A stretch of DNA of 64,000 nucleotides from Thermalbibacter longus (lineage in GTDB: Bacteria; Chloroflexota; Chloroflexia; Thermomicrobiales; Thermomicrobiaceae), in NCBI RefSeq assembly GCF_023806485.1, contig NZ_JAMSLR010000002.1:310001-374000 (forward strand), read 5' to 3'. Positions 27,399-36,440 of the stretch are shown in pieces. The position numbers and the translations under genes are program-made. Each line of letters opens with the position of its first letter. Positions within the stretch are counted from its first letter, which is position 1. The notes under the pieces were generated by a model. It saw nothing but the letters and a program-made list of their open reading frames with translations, had not been told where the DNA came from and made no database searches.

Positions 27399-29042
27399 AT
27401 GAGCAAACGTCTGGCCTCGATCCTCGCGCTCGCGCTGCTCGCGGGAGCGCTCGGCGGTAGCGCAACCGCGTCAGCGCAGACCACCGAGCCGTCCGAGCCG
27501 ATCGCCGGCTGCACGTACTTCGCCGAGACCGGGCACAACCTGTGCGCTGGGTTCCGCGCGTACTGGGAGCGCTACGGTGGCCTCGCTCTCTTCGGCTACC
27601 CGATCACCGAAGAGTTTTCGGAGAACGGGGTCACCATGCAGTACTTCGAGCGGGCTCGCTTCGAGTGGCACCCGGGTGCCTGGCCAGAGCGGTGGGACGT
27701 GCTCCTGGGAAGACTCGGAGCCGAGCTCACGGCCGAGCGGCAAGACGAAGCCGCGTTTCAGGAGGCTGAGCCTCGGCCTGGCGCCGTGTATTTCGCCGAG
27801 ACCGGGCACAACCTCTCGGCCGGTTTCCGGGCGTACTGGGAGCGGTTCGGCGGGCTGGCGATCTTCGGCTACCCGATCAGCGAGGAGTTCGTCGAGGGCG
27901 ATCTCGTCGTCCAGTACTTCGAGCGCGCTCGCTTCGAATGGCACCCGGGCGCGTGGCCGGAGCGATATGATGTCCTGCTAGGCCGGCTCGGCGTCGAGCG
28001 CCTGACGGTGCCGGCATTCGAGGCTGTGGCCGAGGAACTCGATAACCCACGCGGCCTCACCTTCGGCCCCGATGGGGCGCTCTACGTGGCCGAGGCGGGC
28101 CGTGGCGGCGAGGGCCCCTGCGTCGCGGGCCCGGAGGGGAACGAGGTCTGCTACGGCCCGTCCGGCGCCCTCACCCGGATCGCGGACGGCCTCCAGGAGC
28201 GGGTCGCCACCGGTCTCCCCTCGCTCGCGCAGGCGGATGGCGGCTCGGCGCTGGGGCCACACGATATCGCCGTGCGTAGTGACGGAAGCTTGGTCGCTGT
28301 GATCGGTCTCGGAGCCAACCCAGCCGTGCGGAACCAGCTCGGGGAAGCCGGCGCGAACTTCGGCTTGCTCGTCTCCATCGACGAGGAAGGTGGGTGGACT
28401 GCCATCGCTGACCTCGCGGCGTACGAGGCCGCGAACGATCCCGACGGTGCCGGGCCGGACAGCAATCCGTACGCTGTCCTCGTCGAACCGGATCGCTATA
28501 TCGTCGTCGATGCCGGGGCCAACGCGCTGCTAGCGGTGACCGCGGACGGTAGCATCTCGACGCTCGCTGTCTTCCCGCCTCAGGAGGTCGACGCGCCGCC
28601 GTTTCTGGATGTGCCGCCGGGCACCAAGATCCCGGCACAGAGCGTGCCGACCACGGTCGTCAAGGGGCCAGACGGGGCCTACTACGTCGGCGAGCTGACC
28701 GGCTTCCCGTTCCCGCCAGGCATGGCGCGCATCTGGCGCGTGGTGCCCGGCGAGGAGCCAGAGGTGTGGACGACCGGCTTCACCAACATCATCGACCTGG
28801 CGTTCGGCCCTGATGGGAGTCTCTACGTGCTGGAGATTGCGGCCAACGGCCTGCTGGCGGCCGAGCAGGGCGACATCTTCGGCGCCCTGATCCGGATTGC
28901 GCCCAACGGGGAGCGCACGACGCTGGTGAACCAGGGGCTGGTGTTCCCGAGCGGCCTCGCTATCGGTCCGGACGGCCGCATCTACGTGTCGGCCAACGGG
29001 ACTTCGGCCGCTGAGGGGCAAGTGGTGCGCATCGAGCCGTAA
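27399..29042 (+). CDS. Secreted protein: two Chloroflexi-type repeats plus ScyD/ScyE-like beta-propeller
   Basis: 547 residues. A Sec signal peptide (MSKRLASILALALLAGALGG, then ATASAQ) precedes two nearly identical 67-residue repeats at about 41-107 and 132-198. Each repeat runs FAETGHN, AGFRAYWER, FGYPI.EEF, QYFERARFEWHPGAWPER, LLGRLG. From 205 an NHL-like propeller follows (LDNPRGLTFGPDGALYVAE; FTNIIDLAFGPDGSLYVLE; VFPSGLAIGPDGRIYVS), like ScyD/ScyE-family proteins. The repeat is found on many exported Chloroflexi proteins and probably serves in wall or surface attachment. The propeller may bind or convert a small molecule. No catalytic residues are evident. Confidence 0.82.
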   Translation: MSKRLASILALALLAGALGGSATASAQTTEPSEPIAGCTYFAETGHNLCAGFRAYWERYGGLALFGYPITEEFSENGVTMQYFERARFEWHPGAWPERWDVLLGRLGAELTAERQDEAAFQEAEPRPGAVYFAETGHNLSAGFRAYWERFGGLAIFGYPISEEFVEGDLVVQYFERARFEWHPGAWPERYDVLLGRLGVERLTVPAFEAVAEELDNPRGLTFGPDGALYVAEAGRGGEGPCVAGPEGNEVCYGPSGALTRIADGLQERVATGLPSLAQADGGSALGPHDIAVRSDGSLVAVIGLGANPAVRNQLGEAGANFGLLVSIDEEGGWTAIADLAAYEAANDPDGAGPDSNPYAVLVEPDRYIVVDAGANALLAVTADGSISTLAVFPPQEVDAPPFLDVPPGTKIPAQSVPTTVVKGPDGAYYVGELTGFPFPPGMARIWRVVPGEEPEVWTTGFTNIIDLAFGPDGSLYVLEIAANGLLAAEQGDIFGALIRIAPNGERTTLVNQGLVFPSGLAIGPDGRIYVSANGTSAAEGQVVRIEP

Positions 29043-29537
29043 CCGGTGGCTCGCTGGCGTGCCGGTAACCGGTGGCTGCCGACACGCCGTGCCGGGGTAG
29101 GATCTACCCGCCGCGAGGGAGCTCCCTCCGATGAAGTGCGGGGTGCCGTGACCGTAGCGGGTCGCGGCGCTCTGCGCCTCTTCTTGATCGCCACGGGCGA
29201 GTCTCACTCGGGCGGATCGCGGAAACGCCAAACCACGCTCTCTATGCGGCGTGCTCGGTACGGACGGCCGCTCGTCGAGCCGGGGTACGCGGGCTTCAGC
29301 TCGCTCCGGGGTGTGCGAGAATGCGACACGAGAGGCGACGAGAGGGTCGGGTCGCGCGTCCTCTCGATGCCGTCGCGACGGCGGAGCGGCGAGGCGAGTC
29401 GGCTGCGGACAGCATGCTGCCGTCGCTCTCGCTCGACGCGCTCCGAACCGTGTTCGAGGCGTAGTCGCAGGCCGTGCTCAAGCTGGTCCCGGGTGCGACG
29501 CGCTGGGCCGTGATAGCTGGAAAGGAGTGACTCTCCG
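29043..29537. other. Intergenic region before the M24 peptidase gene
   Basis: About 495 bp with no convincing gene. It begins with a 13-bp direct repeat, GTAACCGGTGGCT, whose first copy overlaps the preceding stop codon. Otherwise I saw only GC-rich sequence and the AAAGGAG site near 29521 that serves the next gene. Confidence 0.5.
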
Positions 29538-30728
29538 ATGGTCTTCGTTCCCCAACACGTGTTTGCGGACCGTCACCGCCAACTCCGCGAGTTCATGGAG
29601 GAGAACGGCCTCGAGGCGGTCATCGTCTCGGAGCCGAACAACTTCTATATGCTTTCGGGCTTTCACCTCGATGTCGAGCCGTGGGAGAGGCCGGTGGCTC
29701 TGGTGATCCCACGAGCTGCCGAGCCATTCATGGTGATGAACGAGTTGTCGACCCATCACTTGATGATGGCCGAGGAGCGAGGTTCGCTGTTCGTCCGTGA
29801 CTATGCGATCTACCTGGAGCACCCGCGCTCGTTCCCGCGGACATACACGCGCGACCGGTGGGCGCATCTCCTGGCTGAGAAGCTCAGGAGCCGGGGGATC
29901 CGAGGCGGCAGGTTCGGCGTCGAAGGCACCGGCCCGGCTGCCCTCGAGGCCGTCATGCCCGAGGCGCAGTTCGTCGATGTCACGGCACGACTGGTTCGCA
30001 TGCGCGAAGACAAGTATCCCGAAGAGCTGGAGATCATGCGCCGCTGCGCCGAGCTGACCGACTGGGGACAGGATCGGTATATGGAGCTGGTCAAGCCCGG
30101 CGAGCTCGTCGCCGCGTTCGACCTCAAGATCGCGGCGCTGCTGGCGGAGGAGGGAGCGCGGCGCTACCCGGAGGCGCGCTGGGAGGTGCGCGTCTTCTCG
30201 CTGAGCGGCCCGGCGTCCGCGGCCCCGCATGGCACCGGCGCTGACTGCGGTGCTCGGTTCTCCGCTGGAGACGTGGTGGTCAACATTATCATCGGACGGC
30301 TGGCTGGGCTGGTGGTGGAGAACGAGCGCACGCTGTTTCTCGGTGCGCCGAAGGATGACCTCCGTCGACGAGCCTTCGAGACGGCGACGGCAGCATGCGA
30401 GGCGGCCGCGGCCCAGATGGTCGCCGGGAACACGGTCGCGAACGCGGACGCGGCGGCGCAGCGAGTGATCGAAGAAGCTGGTTTCGGCGAGTACATCCGG
30501 CACCGCACCGGTCACGGGATGGGGATCAAGGGGCACGAGTTCCCCGAGGACATGCCGTTCAATTATCGTCCCTTCCGTGAAAACGAGGTGTTCTCGTGCG
30601 AGCCGGGCATCTACATCTACGGCGTCGGCGGGTTCCGCCACGACGATACCGTCATCGTCGGCAAGGATCGGCCAGAGGTCATCACTCGCCGCTCCAAGCG
30701 ATTGGAAGACCAGATCGTGCCGATCTAA
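29538..30728 (+). CDS. M24 family peptidase homologue (prolidase/creatinase fold) with altered metal site
   Basis: 396 residues. The N-terminal creatinase domain (about 10-165) contains LREFMEENGLEAVIVSEPNNFYMLSG. The C-terminal pita-bread domain has HRTGHGMGIKGHEFP, SCEPGIYIYGVGG and RHDDTVIVG. True prolidases need Asp, Asp, His, Glu and Glu as metal ligands. Here the first Asp block reads GDVVVNIIIG (no Asp at that site), the second reads VENERT (Glu for Asp) and the last Glu is Asp. This resembles creatinase-like, non-metal members, so Xaa-Pro dipeptidase activity should not be assumed. An amidohydrolase follows in the same direction 111 bp downstream, perhaps as part of one degradation pathway. 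Confidence 0.85.
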   Translation: MVFVPQHVFADRHRQLREFMEENGLEAVIVSEPNNFYMLSGFHLDVEPWERPVALVIPRAAEPFMVMNELSTHHLMMAEERGSLFVRDYAIYLEHPRSFPRTYTRDRWAHLLAEKLRSRGIRGGRFGVEGTGPAALEAVMPEAQFVDVTARLVRMREDKYPEELEIMRRCAELTDWGQDRYMELVKPGELVAAFDLKIAALLAEEGARRYPEARWEVRVFSLSGPASAAPHGTGADCGARFSAGDVVVNIIIGRLAGLVVENERTLFLGAPKDDLRRRAFETATAACEAAAAQMVAGNTVANADAAAQRVIEEAGFGEYIRHRTGHGMGIKGHEFPEDMPFNYRPFRENEVFSCEPGIYIYGVGGFRHDDTVIVGKDRPEVITRRSKRLEDQIVPI

Positions 30729-30839
30729 ACCGGAACGCCGCGCGCTAGTTCCCAGGGTTGCGTCGCTGAGACCTTCCGCTGCGCGTCTGAGCGGCGAGAC
30801 CTTCGCCGCGTGGAGCTTGGTCGAGGGGAGTCTGGCAGT

Positions 30840-32033
30840 ATGGCCTTGGTTCTGCACGGAGCCGTGGTCTGGGACGGCGTCCACCCGGAACCGCGATCCG
30901 GCCTCGTAGTGGTCGTCGAACGGGATCGCATCGTCGACGTCGGGCCTGCCGACCGCTTCTCGCCCCGCGATCACCAGGTCATCGACCTGTCTGGAGCCTT
31001 CCTGATGCCCGGCCTCATCGACATGCACGTCCACCTCGTCTGGAGCGGTGGCTCCGACCCGGCGAACGTGGTCGCGTCGGAGGGCGAGCAGCTCACCGTG
31101 ATCCGCGCCGTGGAGAACGCGCGCGCTGAGCTGGAGGCTGGGATCACCACGGTGCGGGATCTGGGAGGCAACTGGGACATCCCGCTCTCCGTTGCCCGGG
31201 CGATCGAGCGGGGCTATGTCTGCGGCCCTCGCGTCGTCGCCTGCGGCCAGACGATCATCATGACCGGCGGGCACGACCCGTTCTGGGGAATCGCGTCCGA
31301 CGGCCCTCAGGCGGTGCTCCACGCGGTGCGTCGTCAGATCAGCCTGGGCGCTCGCGTGATCAAAGTCGCAGCGACGGGTGGAGTCTACGGCAGACCGGAG
31401 GGGGAAGAAGTCGGGCAGTCCGAGCTGACGGAGGAGGAGCTGGCGGTCGCGGCCCGGGAGGCGCACCGCTTCGGCCTTCGGGTCGCGGCACACGCGATCG
31501 GGGCTGATGGGATCGGCAACGCGGTACGCGCGGGCGTCGATACGATCGAGCACGGCATCTATCTCACCGAGGAGCTCGTGGCCGAGATGGCGGCGCGCGG
31601 GACAGCGCTATGTCCGACGCTCCTGGTCTACCGGACGATCGCCGAGAACCGCTCTGGCACGATCCCGGCATACGCTGTCCACAAGGCGCGGCAGGCTGCC
31701 TACGCGCACCGGTCGAGCTTTCGGATGGCGCTCGACGTGGGCATCCCGATCGTCGCCGGTACCGATGCCGGTTCACCGGATACGCCCCACCCGTCGCTGG
31801 TCGCGGAGCTCGAGCTGATGTGCGAGTACGGTATGGCCCCAGATCAGGCGCTCGCCTCCGCGACCCGCGTCGCGGCCGACGTGCTCGGGCTGGGCGCGAC
31901 ATTGGGCACCCTGGAGCCAGGCAAGCGAGCCGACCTCCTCGTCGTCGACGGCAACCCGCTGGAAGAGCTGGGCCAGCTCCGACGGGTGCGCTGCGTGCTT
32001 CGCTCCGGCGCGCTGGTCTCCGCAAGCTCCTGA
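30840..32033 (+). CDS. Metal-dependent amidohydrolase (imidazolonepropionase-like)
   Basis: 397 residues from ATG 30840 (GAGGGGAG upstream). The amidohydrolase TIM barrel has the HxH pair (H63, H65) in GLIDMHVHLVWSG, a Lys in VIKVAATGGV at about 174 that can be carboxylated, HAIGADGIGNAVRAGVDTIEHG with later metal ligands, and the catalytic Asp in IVAGTDAGSPDTPHPS. The C-terminus returns to the small beta domain (LGTLEPGKRADLLVVDGNP). Relatives include imidazolonepropionase-like prolidases and dipeptidases of this superfamily. The substrate is unknown. The M24 homologue upstream suggests a peptide- or creatinine-type nitrogen compound. Confidence 0.9.
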   Translation: MALVLHGAVVWDGVHPEPRSGLVVVVERDRIVDVGPADRFSPRDHQVIDLSGAFLMPGLIDMHVHLVWSGGSDPANVVASEGEQLTVIRAVENARAELEAGITTVRDLGGNWDIPLSVARAIERGYVCGPRVVACGQTIIMTGGHDPFWGIASDGPQAVLHAVRRQISLGARVIKVAATGGVYGRPEGEEVGQSELTEEELAVAAREAHRFGLRVAAHAIGADGIGNAVRAGVDTIEHGIYLTEELVAEMAARGTALCPTLLVYRTIAENRSGTIPAYAVHKARQAAYAHRSSFRMALDVGIPIVAGTDAGSPDTPHPSLVAELELMCEYGMAPDQALASATRVAADVLGLGATLGTLEPGKRADLLVVDGNPLEELGQLRRVRCVLRSGALVSASS

Positions 32034-32121
32034 TCGAGATATAGCACCGTCTTTGCTGGATCGCTGTACCTATGTCTGCCTGCCGGGCCCCGCACAGTGG
32101 GAATGCCAGGAGTCTTGGGCA

Positions 32122-32151
32122 TTGACGGTGGACTGCTCGGTTCGGTACACT
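32122..32151 (+). promoter_or_regulatory. Promoter of the riboflavin operon
   Basis: TTGACG (32122-32127), an 18-bp spacer and TACACT (32146-32151) put the start near 32158, a few bases before the riboswitch's first stem. Confidence 0.6.
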
Positions 32152-32163
32152 GGACAGTGCAAA

Positions 32164-32288
32164 ACCTTCGGGGCAGGGTGAGGCGCGACGGCGCCAATTC
32201 CCGACCGGCGGTATAGCCCGCGAGCGGCTGCGGCCGCAGGATCCGGTGAAACTCCGGGGCCGACGGTATAGTCCGGATGGGAGAAGGT
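32164..32288 (+). ncRNA. FMN riboswitch (RFN element)
   Basis: The conserved cores are all present: CTTCGGGGCAGGGTG near 32167-32181, AATTCCCGACCGGCGGTATAG, CCGCGAGC-type and CCGGTGAAACTCCGG-type arms, GCCGACGGTATAGTCCGGATG and GGGAGAAGG. The closing stem pairs ACCTTC (32164-32169) with GAAGGT (32283-32288). Bound FMN lowers expression of the four riboflavin genes that follow. Confidence 0.97.
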
Positions 32289-32335
32289 GGTTGCACCTGG
32301 CCATTGGCTGGGCACAGCCTAACCTCGATCGATGT

Positions 32336-32366
32336 GACCCGAGGGCTTTGCCTTCGGGTCATTTGT
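32336..32366 (+). terminator. Riboswitch-controlled terminator ahead of ribD
   Basis: GACCCGAGGG and CCTTCGGGTC form a 10-bp stem (one G-U pair) with loop CTTTG, followed by ATTTGT. It sits between the riboswitch and ribD, where premature termination would be switched on by FMN. The U-tract is short, so efficiency is uncertain. Confidence 0.6.
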
Positions 32367-32383
32367 CATGGGCGGAGTGCAGC

Positions 32384-33541
32384 ATGGTAGCGTCGCGCGC
32401 CTGGTCGGACGAGGATCGCCGGTGGATGCGCCGGGCGCTCGCGCTGGCCTGGCGCGCGCAGGGACGGGTCGCGCCGAACCCGGCGGTAGGTGCCGTGCTG
32501 GTGCGCGAGGGCGAGGTCGTCGGGGAGGGTGCGACTAGGCCGCCAGGGGGATCCCACGCGGAGATCGTCGCACTCCAGCAGGCCGGGGAACGCGCTCGCG
32601 GCGCGACGCTCTACGTCACGCTCGAACCCTGCGCTCACTATGGCCGCACGCCGCCGTGCGTCGAGGCCCTCGTTGCCGCCGGGGTTCGGCGGGTCGTCGT
32701 CGCCCTGCTCGACCCGTATCCGGAAGTCTGTGGGCGGGGCCTAGCCCGGCTTCGCGACGCCGGCATCGAAGTCGAGGTAGGCCTGGAGGCCGACGCAGCC
32801 GCTCTGGTCAACGCTGGCTACCTCAAGCGGCTCAGCACCGGCCTGCCGGAAGTCACGGCCAAGTACGCGATGACGCTCGATGGGCGCATCGCGACCCGCA
32901 GTGGGCACTCGCGCTGGATCACCGGCGAGCTTGCTCGTCGCGAAGCGCACCGCCTGCGCGACCAGCACGACGCGGTCTTGGTCGGGGTGGGCACGGTGCT
33001 GGCCGATGATCCACTGCTGACGGTGCGCTTGCCGCCGGAAGAGGCCGGCGAGGGCGGCCCGCACCACCCGCTGCGCGTGGTGGTGGACAGTCGCGCGCGC
33101 ACGCCGGCGACGGCAGCCATGCTCCACCCGGACACGCCGGGACGTACCCTGATCGCCTGCACGGCCAGCGCGCCGGCCGAACGGCTGGCCGCGCTGGAGG
33201 CGGCCGGCGCCGAGGTCCTGATCTTGCCTGGCAGCGAGGGCGGCGTCGACCTGGTCGCGCTGCTGCGCGCGCTCGGCGAGCGAGGGGTCAACCGTGTCCT
33301 GGTCGAGGGCGGTGGCCGGCTGCTGGGCCGCCTCTTCGACCTCGGTCTGGTCGATCAGGTCGTCGCCTTCATCGCTCCGGTGCTCGTCGGTGGCTGTCAA
33401 GCTCCCGGCCCGGTCGGTGGCCGCGGCGTGGCGACCATGGATCAGGCCTGGCGACTCCAGGGCGTCGAGCTGTGCCGGCTGGGGCCGGACGTGATGGTCG
33501 CCGGGCGGCTGACCGTACCACCGGTCTCGGAGGTGGCGTGA
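32384..33541 (+). CDS. ribD: Bifunctional riboflavin biosynthesis deaminase/reductase
   Basis: 385 residues from ATG 32384. The deaminase domain (1-145) has the zinc site GGSHAEIVAL (H58, E60) and EPCAHYGRTPPC (C83, C92), plus the opening MRRALALAWRAQGRVAPNPAVG. The reductase domain (about 150-370) contains KYAMTLDGRIATRSGHSRWITG, HDAVLVGVGTVLADDPLLTVR and VNRVLVEGGGRLLG. It deaminates and then reduces the pyrimidine intermediate made by GTP cyclohydrolase II. Its stop overlaps the ribE ATG by one base (TGATG). Confidence 0.97.
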   Translation: MVASRAWSDEDRRWMRRALALAWRAQGRVAPNPAVGAVLVREGEVVGEGATRPPGGSHAEIVALQQAGERARGATLYVTLEPCAHYGRTPPCVEALVAAGVRRVVVALLDPYPEVCGRGLARLRDAGIEVEVGLEADAAALVNAGYLKRLSTGLPEVTAKYAMTLDGRIATRSGHSRWITGELARREAHRLRDQHDAVLVGVGTVLADDPLLTVRLPPEEAGEGGPHHPLRVVVDSRARTPATAAMLHPDTPGRTLIACTASAPAERLAALEAAGAEVLILPGSEGGVDLVALLRALGERGVNRVLVEGGGRLLGRLFDLGLVDQVVAFIAPVLVGGCQAPGPVGGRGVATMDQAWRLQGVELCRLGPDVMVAGRLTVPPVSEVA

Positions 33542-34179
33542 TGTTCAGCGGGATCGTCGAAGAGATCGGGACGGTGCGCGCGCTGCAGGCGCGCGGTGGC
33601 GGGGCCGAGCTGACGATCGCCTGTCGCGCGGTTCTGGAGGGGACGAGAGTCGGCGACAGCATCAGCGTGGACGGCGTCTGCCTGACGGTCACCCGGCTCA
33701 GCGAGGGCGCGTTCGTGGCTGGCCTCCAGCCGGTCACCCTGCGGCTGAGCACCCTTGGCCGGCTGCGGCCGGGCGACTTGGTGAACCTGGAGCGCTCGGT
33801 GCCGGCCGGTGGCCGGCTCGGGGGGCACTACGTGCAGGGGCACGTCGACGGCGTCGGGCGAATCGTCGCGCTGCGGGGCGAAGGCGAAGCGCTGGTCGCC
33901 CGGATCGCCGCTCCGCCCGAGGTGATGCGCTACGTGGTCGAGCGCGGCTTCATCGCGGTGGACGGGGCCAGCCTGACGGTGGCGGCGCTCCACGACGACA
34001 GCTTCAGCGTCTCGCTCGTCTATCACACGCAGCAGCACATCACCTTGCCGCGCAAGGGGGTGGGAGCGCTGGTGAACCTGGAGGTCGACGTCATTGCCAA
34101 GTACGTCGAGCGGCTGCTCGGCCAGGCCCCGCGGACCGGCCTGACGATGGAGCTGCTGCGCCAGGCTGGCTATGCATGA
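33541..34179 (+). CDS. ribE: Riboflavin synthase, alpha chain
   Basis: 212 residues. Two lumazine-binding barrels repeat: MFSGIVEEIGTVRAL with VDGVCLTVTRLSEGAFVAGL, then HYVQGHVDGVGRIVAL with VDGASLTVAALHDDSFSVSL. The N-terminal MFTGIVEE-like start is characteristic. It dismutates two dimethyl-ribityllumazines to riboflavin and the pyrimidine precursor. It is translationally coupled to ribD and followed 40 bp later by ribBA. Confidence 0.97.
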   Translation: MFSGIVEEIGTVRALQARGGGAELTIACRAVLEGTRVGDSISVDGVCLTVTRLSEGAFVAGLQPVTLRLSTLGRLRPGDLVNLERSVPAGGRLGGHYVQGHVDGVGRIVALRGEGEALVARIAAPPEVMRYVVERGFIAVDGASLTVAALHDDSFSVSLVYHTQQHITLPRKGVGALVNLEVDVIAKYVERLLGQAPRTGLTMELLRQAGYA

Positions 34180-34219
34180 GAATCCGGGTGACCGAAATGT
34201 TCGGTACAGGGAGCTGACG

Positions 34220-35482
34220 ATGACGCGCTGGGAGAGAGTCGAGCGGGCGATCGCGGACTTCCGGGAGGGGAAGTTCGTGATTATCGTGGACGACCGGGAT
34301 CGGGAGAACGAGGGGGACCTGAGCATCGCGGCGCAGCATGCCACGCCGCAGGCGATCAACTTCATGGCGCGCGAGGCCCGTGGGCTCATCTGCGTGCCGA
34401 TGGCGCCGGAGTGGGCCGACCGGCTAGGGCTGCCGCTCATGGTACCACCGCAGGCGAACGGGAGTCGCTTCGGGACGGCCTTCACTGTCTCGGTCGAGGC
34501 TCGCGAGGGGGTGACGACGGGCATCTCGGCCTTCGACCGTGCCGTCACCATCCAGAAGCTGGCGGAACCCGCGTCCACGCCCGCTGACTTCGTGACGCCA
34601 GGGCACGTCTTCCCGCTGCGTGCCCGCCCCGGCGGCGTCCTGGAGCGCGACGGCCAGACCGAGGCGTCGGTCGACCTGGCCCGGCTAGCTGGTTTGCACC
34701 CGGTCGCCGTCGTCTGCGAGATCATGGCCGAGGACGGCACCATGGCCCGCCTGCCAGAGCTTGAGCGCTTTGCCGAGCGCCACGGGATCACGCTGATCCA
34801 CGTCGCCGATCTCATCGCCTACCGTCTCGCTCGCGAGCGACCGTCGCTGCGCGTCGCCGAGACGCTGCTGCCGACCGAGTACGGTGACTTCCGGATCGTG
34901 GCGTACCGCCGCTTCGGTGGCGAAGAGATCGATCTAGCCCTGATCCGTGGCGAGGTCTCCGGTGAGGAGCCGGTGCTGGTGCGCGTCCACTCCGAGTGCC
35001 TGACCGGCGACGTCTTCGGCTCGCAGCGTTGCGACTGCGGCGAGCAGCTCGAGGCGGCGCTACGGCTGCTCGGCGAGGCCGGCCGGGGCGTGCTGATCTA
35101 CCTGCGACAGGAGGGCCGTGGGATCGGGCTCCTGAACAAGCTGCGCGCCTACCACCTCCAAGATCAGGGGCTGGACACGGTCGAGGCCAACCTCGAGCTC
35201 GGCTTCCCAGCGGATCTGCGCAACTACCGCGAGGCGGCGCTGATCCTGCGCGACCTAGGGATCCAGCGGCTACGCCTGCTGACGAACAACCCGCGCAAGG
35301 TGGAGGCGTTGAGCGACTGCGGCTTCGAGATCGTCGAGCGGGTCCCGCTGGAGATCCCAGCGAACGAGCACAACCGACGCTACCTGGAGACGAAGCGCGA
35401 CAAGCTGGGACATCTCTTGCAGCTCAACGGGGCACACCCGGCTGCGGAGCTGTCTCGCGCGATGCCGGGCACACACGACTAG
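34220..35482 (+). CDS. ribBA: Bifunctional DHBP synthase / GTP cyclohydrolase II
   Basis: 420 residues from ATG 34220 (GGGAG upstream). The N-terminal 3,4-dihydroxy-2-butanone-4-phosphate synthase half has FVIIVDDRDRENEGDL, FMAREARGLICVPM, VTTGISAFDRA and TPGHVFPLRARPGGVLER. The GTP cyclohydrolase II half (about 215-400) has LVRVHSECLTGDVFGSQRCD with CGEQL (three zinc cysteines), YLRQEGRGIGLLNKLRAY and RLLTNNPRKVEAL. It supplies both precursors of the pathway, from ribulose 5-phosphate and GTP. A short C-terminal tail follows the second domain. Confidence 0.97.
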   Translation: MTRWERVERAIADFREGKFVIIVDDRDRENEGDLSIAAQHATPQAINFMAREARGLICVPMAPEWADRLGLPLMVPPQANGSRFGTAFTVSVEAREGVTTGISAFDRAVTIQKLAEPASTPADFVTPGHVFPLRARPGGVLERDGQTEASVDLARLAGLHPVAVVCEIMAEDGTMARLPELERFAERHGITLIHVADLIAYRLARERPSLRVAETLLPTEYGDFRIVAYRRFGGEEIDLALIRGEVSGEEPVLVRVHSECLTGDVFGSQRCDCGEQLEAALRLLGEAGRGVLIYLRQEGRGIGLLNKLRAYHLQDQGLDTVEANLELGFPADLRNYREAALILRDLGIQRLRLLTNNPRKVEALSDCGFEIVERVPLEIPANEHNRRYLETKRDKLGHLLQLNGAHPAAELSRAMPGTHD

Positions 35483-35500
35483 CGTTGGAGGAAGGGCGAT

Positions 35501-36055
35501 ATGGAGACGATCGGGCAGAACGGCCGCGGGTTGCAGACGATCGAGGGATTGCTAACCGGGCGTGGGCGACGCTTCGGCATCGTCGCCAGCCGATTCAACG
35601 AGTTCATCACGAACAAGCTGCTGGACGGCGCGCTGGATGCCCTGTTGCGCCACGAGGTCGACGCCGAAGCCATCGACGTGGTCTGGGTGCCGGGCTCCTT
35701 CGAGATCCCGATCACAGCCAAGCGGCTGGCGAAGACGGGCCGGTACGACGCGGTGATCTGCTTGGGCGCGGTGATCCGCGGGGCGACGCCGCACTTCGAT
35801 TATGTGGCGGCCGAGGTCTCGAAGGGGATCGCCAACGTGGGGCTGGAGACCGGCGTGCCGGTGATCTTCGGCGTGTTGACCACCGACACCATCGAGCAGG
35901 CGGTGGAGCGGGCCGGGACCAAGATGGGGAACAAGGGGTTCGAGGCGGCGATGGCCGCGATCGAGATGGCCAACCTCTTCGCCGAGATCGACCAGCTCGC
36001 GGAGGCAGCTACGTCGGACCGCCGTCGCGGCAGCCGCGCTGCGCGGAACGCCTAG
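35501..36055 (+). CDS. ribH: 6,7-dimethyl-8-ribityllumazine synthase
   Basis: 184 residues, about 25 longer than typical because of an Arg-rich C-terminal tail. Family blocks are [54 protein letters not shown] with the catalytic His, [24 protein letters not shown] and [16 protein letters not shown]. It condenses the pyrimidine with dihydroxybutanone phosphate and assembles as 60-mers or pentamers. Last gene of the FMN-controlled operon, with GGAGG before its ATG. Confidence 0.97.
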   Translation: METIGQNGRGLQTIEGLLTGRGRRFGIVASRFNEFITNKLLDGALDALLRHEVDAEAIDVVWVPGSFEIPITAKRLAKTGRYDAVICLGAVIRGATPHFDYVAAEVSKGIANVGLETGVPVIFGVLTTDTIEQAVERAGTKMGNKGFEAAMAAIEMANLFAEIDQLAEAATSDRRRGSRAARNA

Positions 36056-36412
36056 GGCGCACGCCCGGATCGAGGGTCGGATCAGAAACGACGGGCGAAT
36101 ATAAGCGCGTCGTCTCCGGGTGCGCGAGCTCGATCAGAGCACCGGGGTGAGCCGTTGGCCCGCTCCTCATGATGTTCCGAATCACATCGCCTCAGGGCTG
36201 GGCAGTCGCTCCTGCCTTGCCGGGCTGCTCGGGGTGACCGCCAGGGTTGCCCTGATGCCCCTGTCCCTACCCCTGTGCCTGTGCGTACAGCCCTCATTCC
36301 TGCTGCTCCAGTCGTCACCCGCTCTCTCCTGGTGCGCTGAATTGCAGACGATTCCCGGCGCGCGACCCATCGTGCTTCTGGGAGGCGGCCGACCGGCTGC
36401 CCTTGCAAACCA
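36056..36412. other. Intergenic region after the riboflavin operon
   Basis: About 360 bp without a convincing gene. It holds scattered C-rich runs but no clear intrinsic terminator for the rib operon and no tRNA. Confidence 0.5.
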
Positions 36413-36440
36413 GTAGGGGCGAATAATCATTCGCCCCTAC
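36413..36440. repeat. 28-bp perfect palindrome (REP/MITE-like)
   Basis: GTAGGGGCGAAT (36413-36424) and ATTCGCCCCTAC (36429-36440) are perfect inverted 12-mers around AATC. Similar palindromes are scattered in Chloroflexi and other bacteria as mobile short repeats. Only this copy was seen in the window. It could also act as a bidirectional terminator-like hairpin. Confidence 0.7.

Noticed and set aside
29478-31553. 691-codon minus-strand frame opposite the M24 and amidohydrolase genes
   Set aside because: Both plus-strand genes have full family motifs and ribosome sites. The antisense frame has none.
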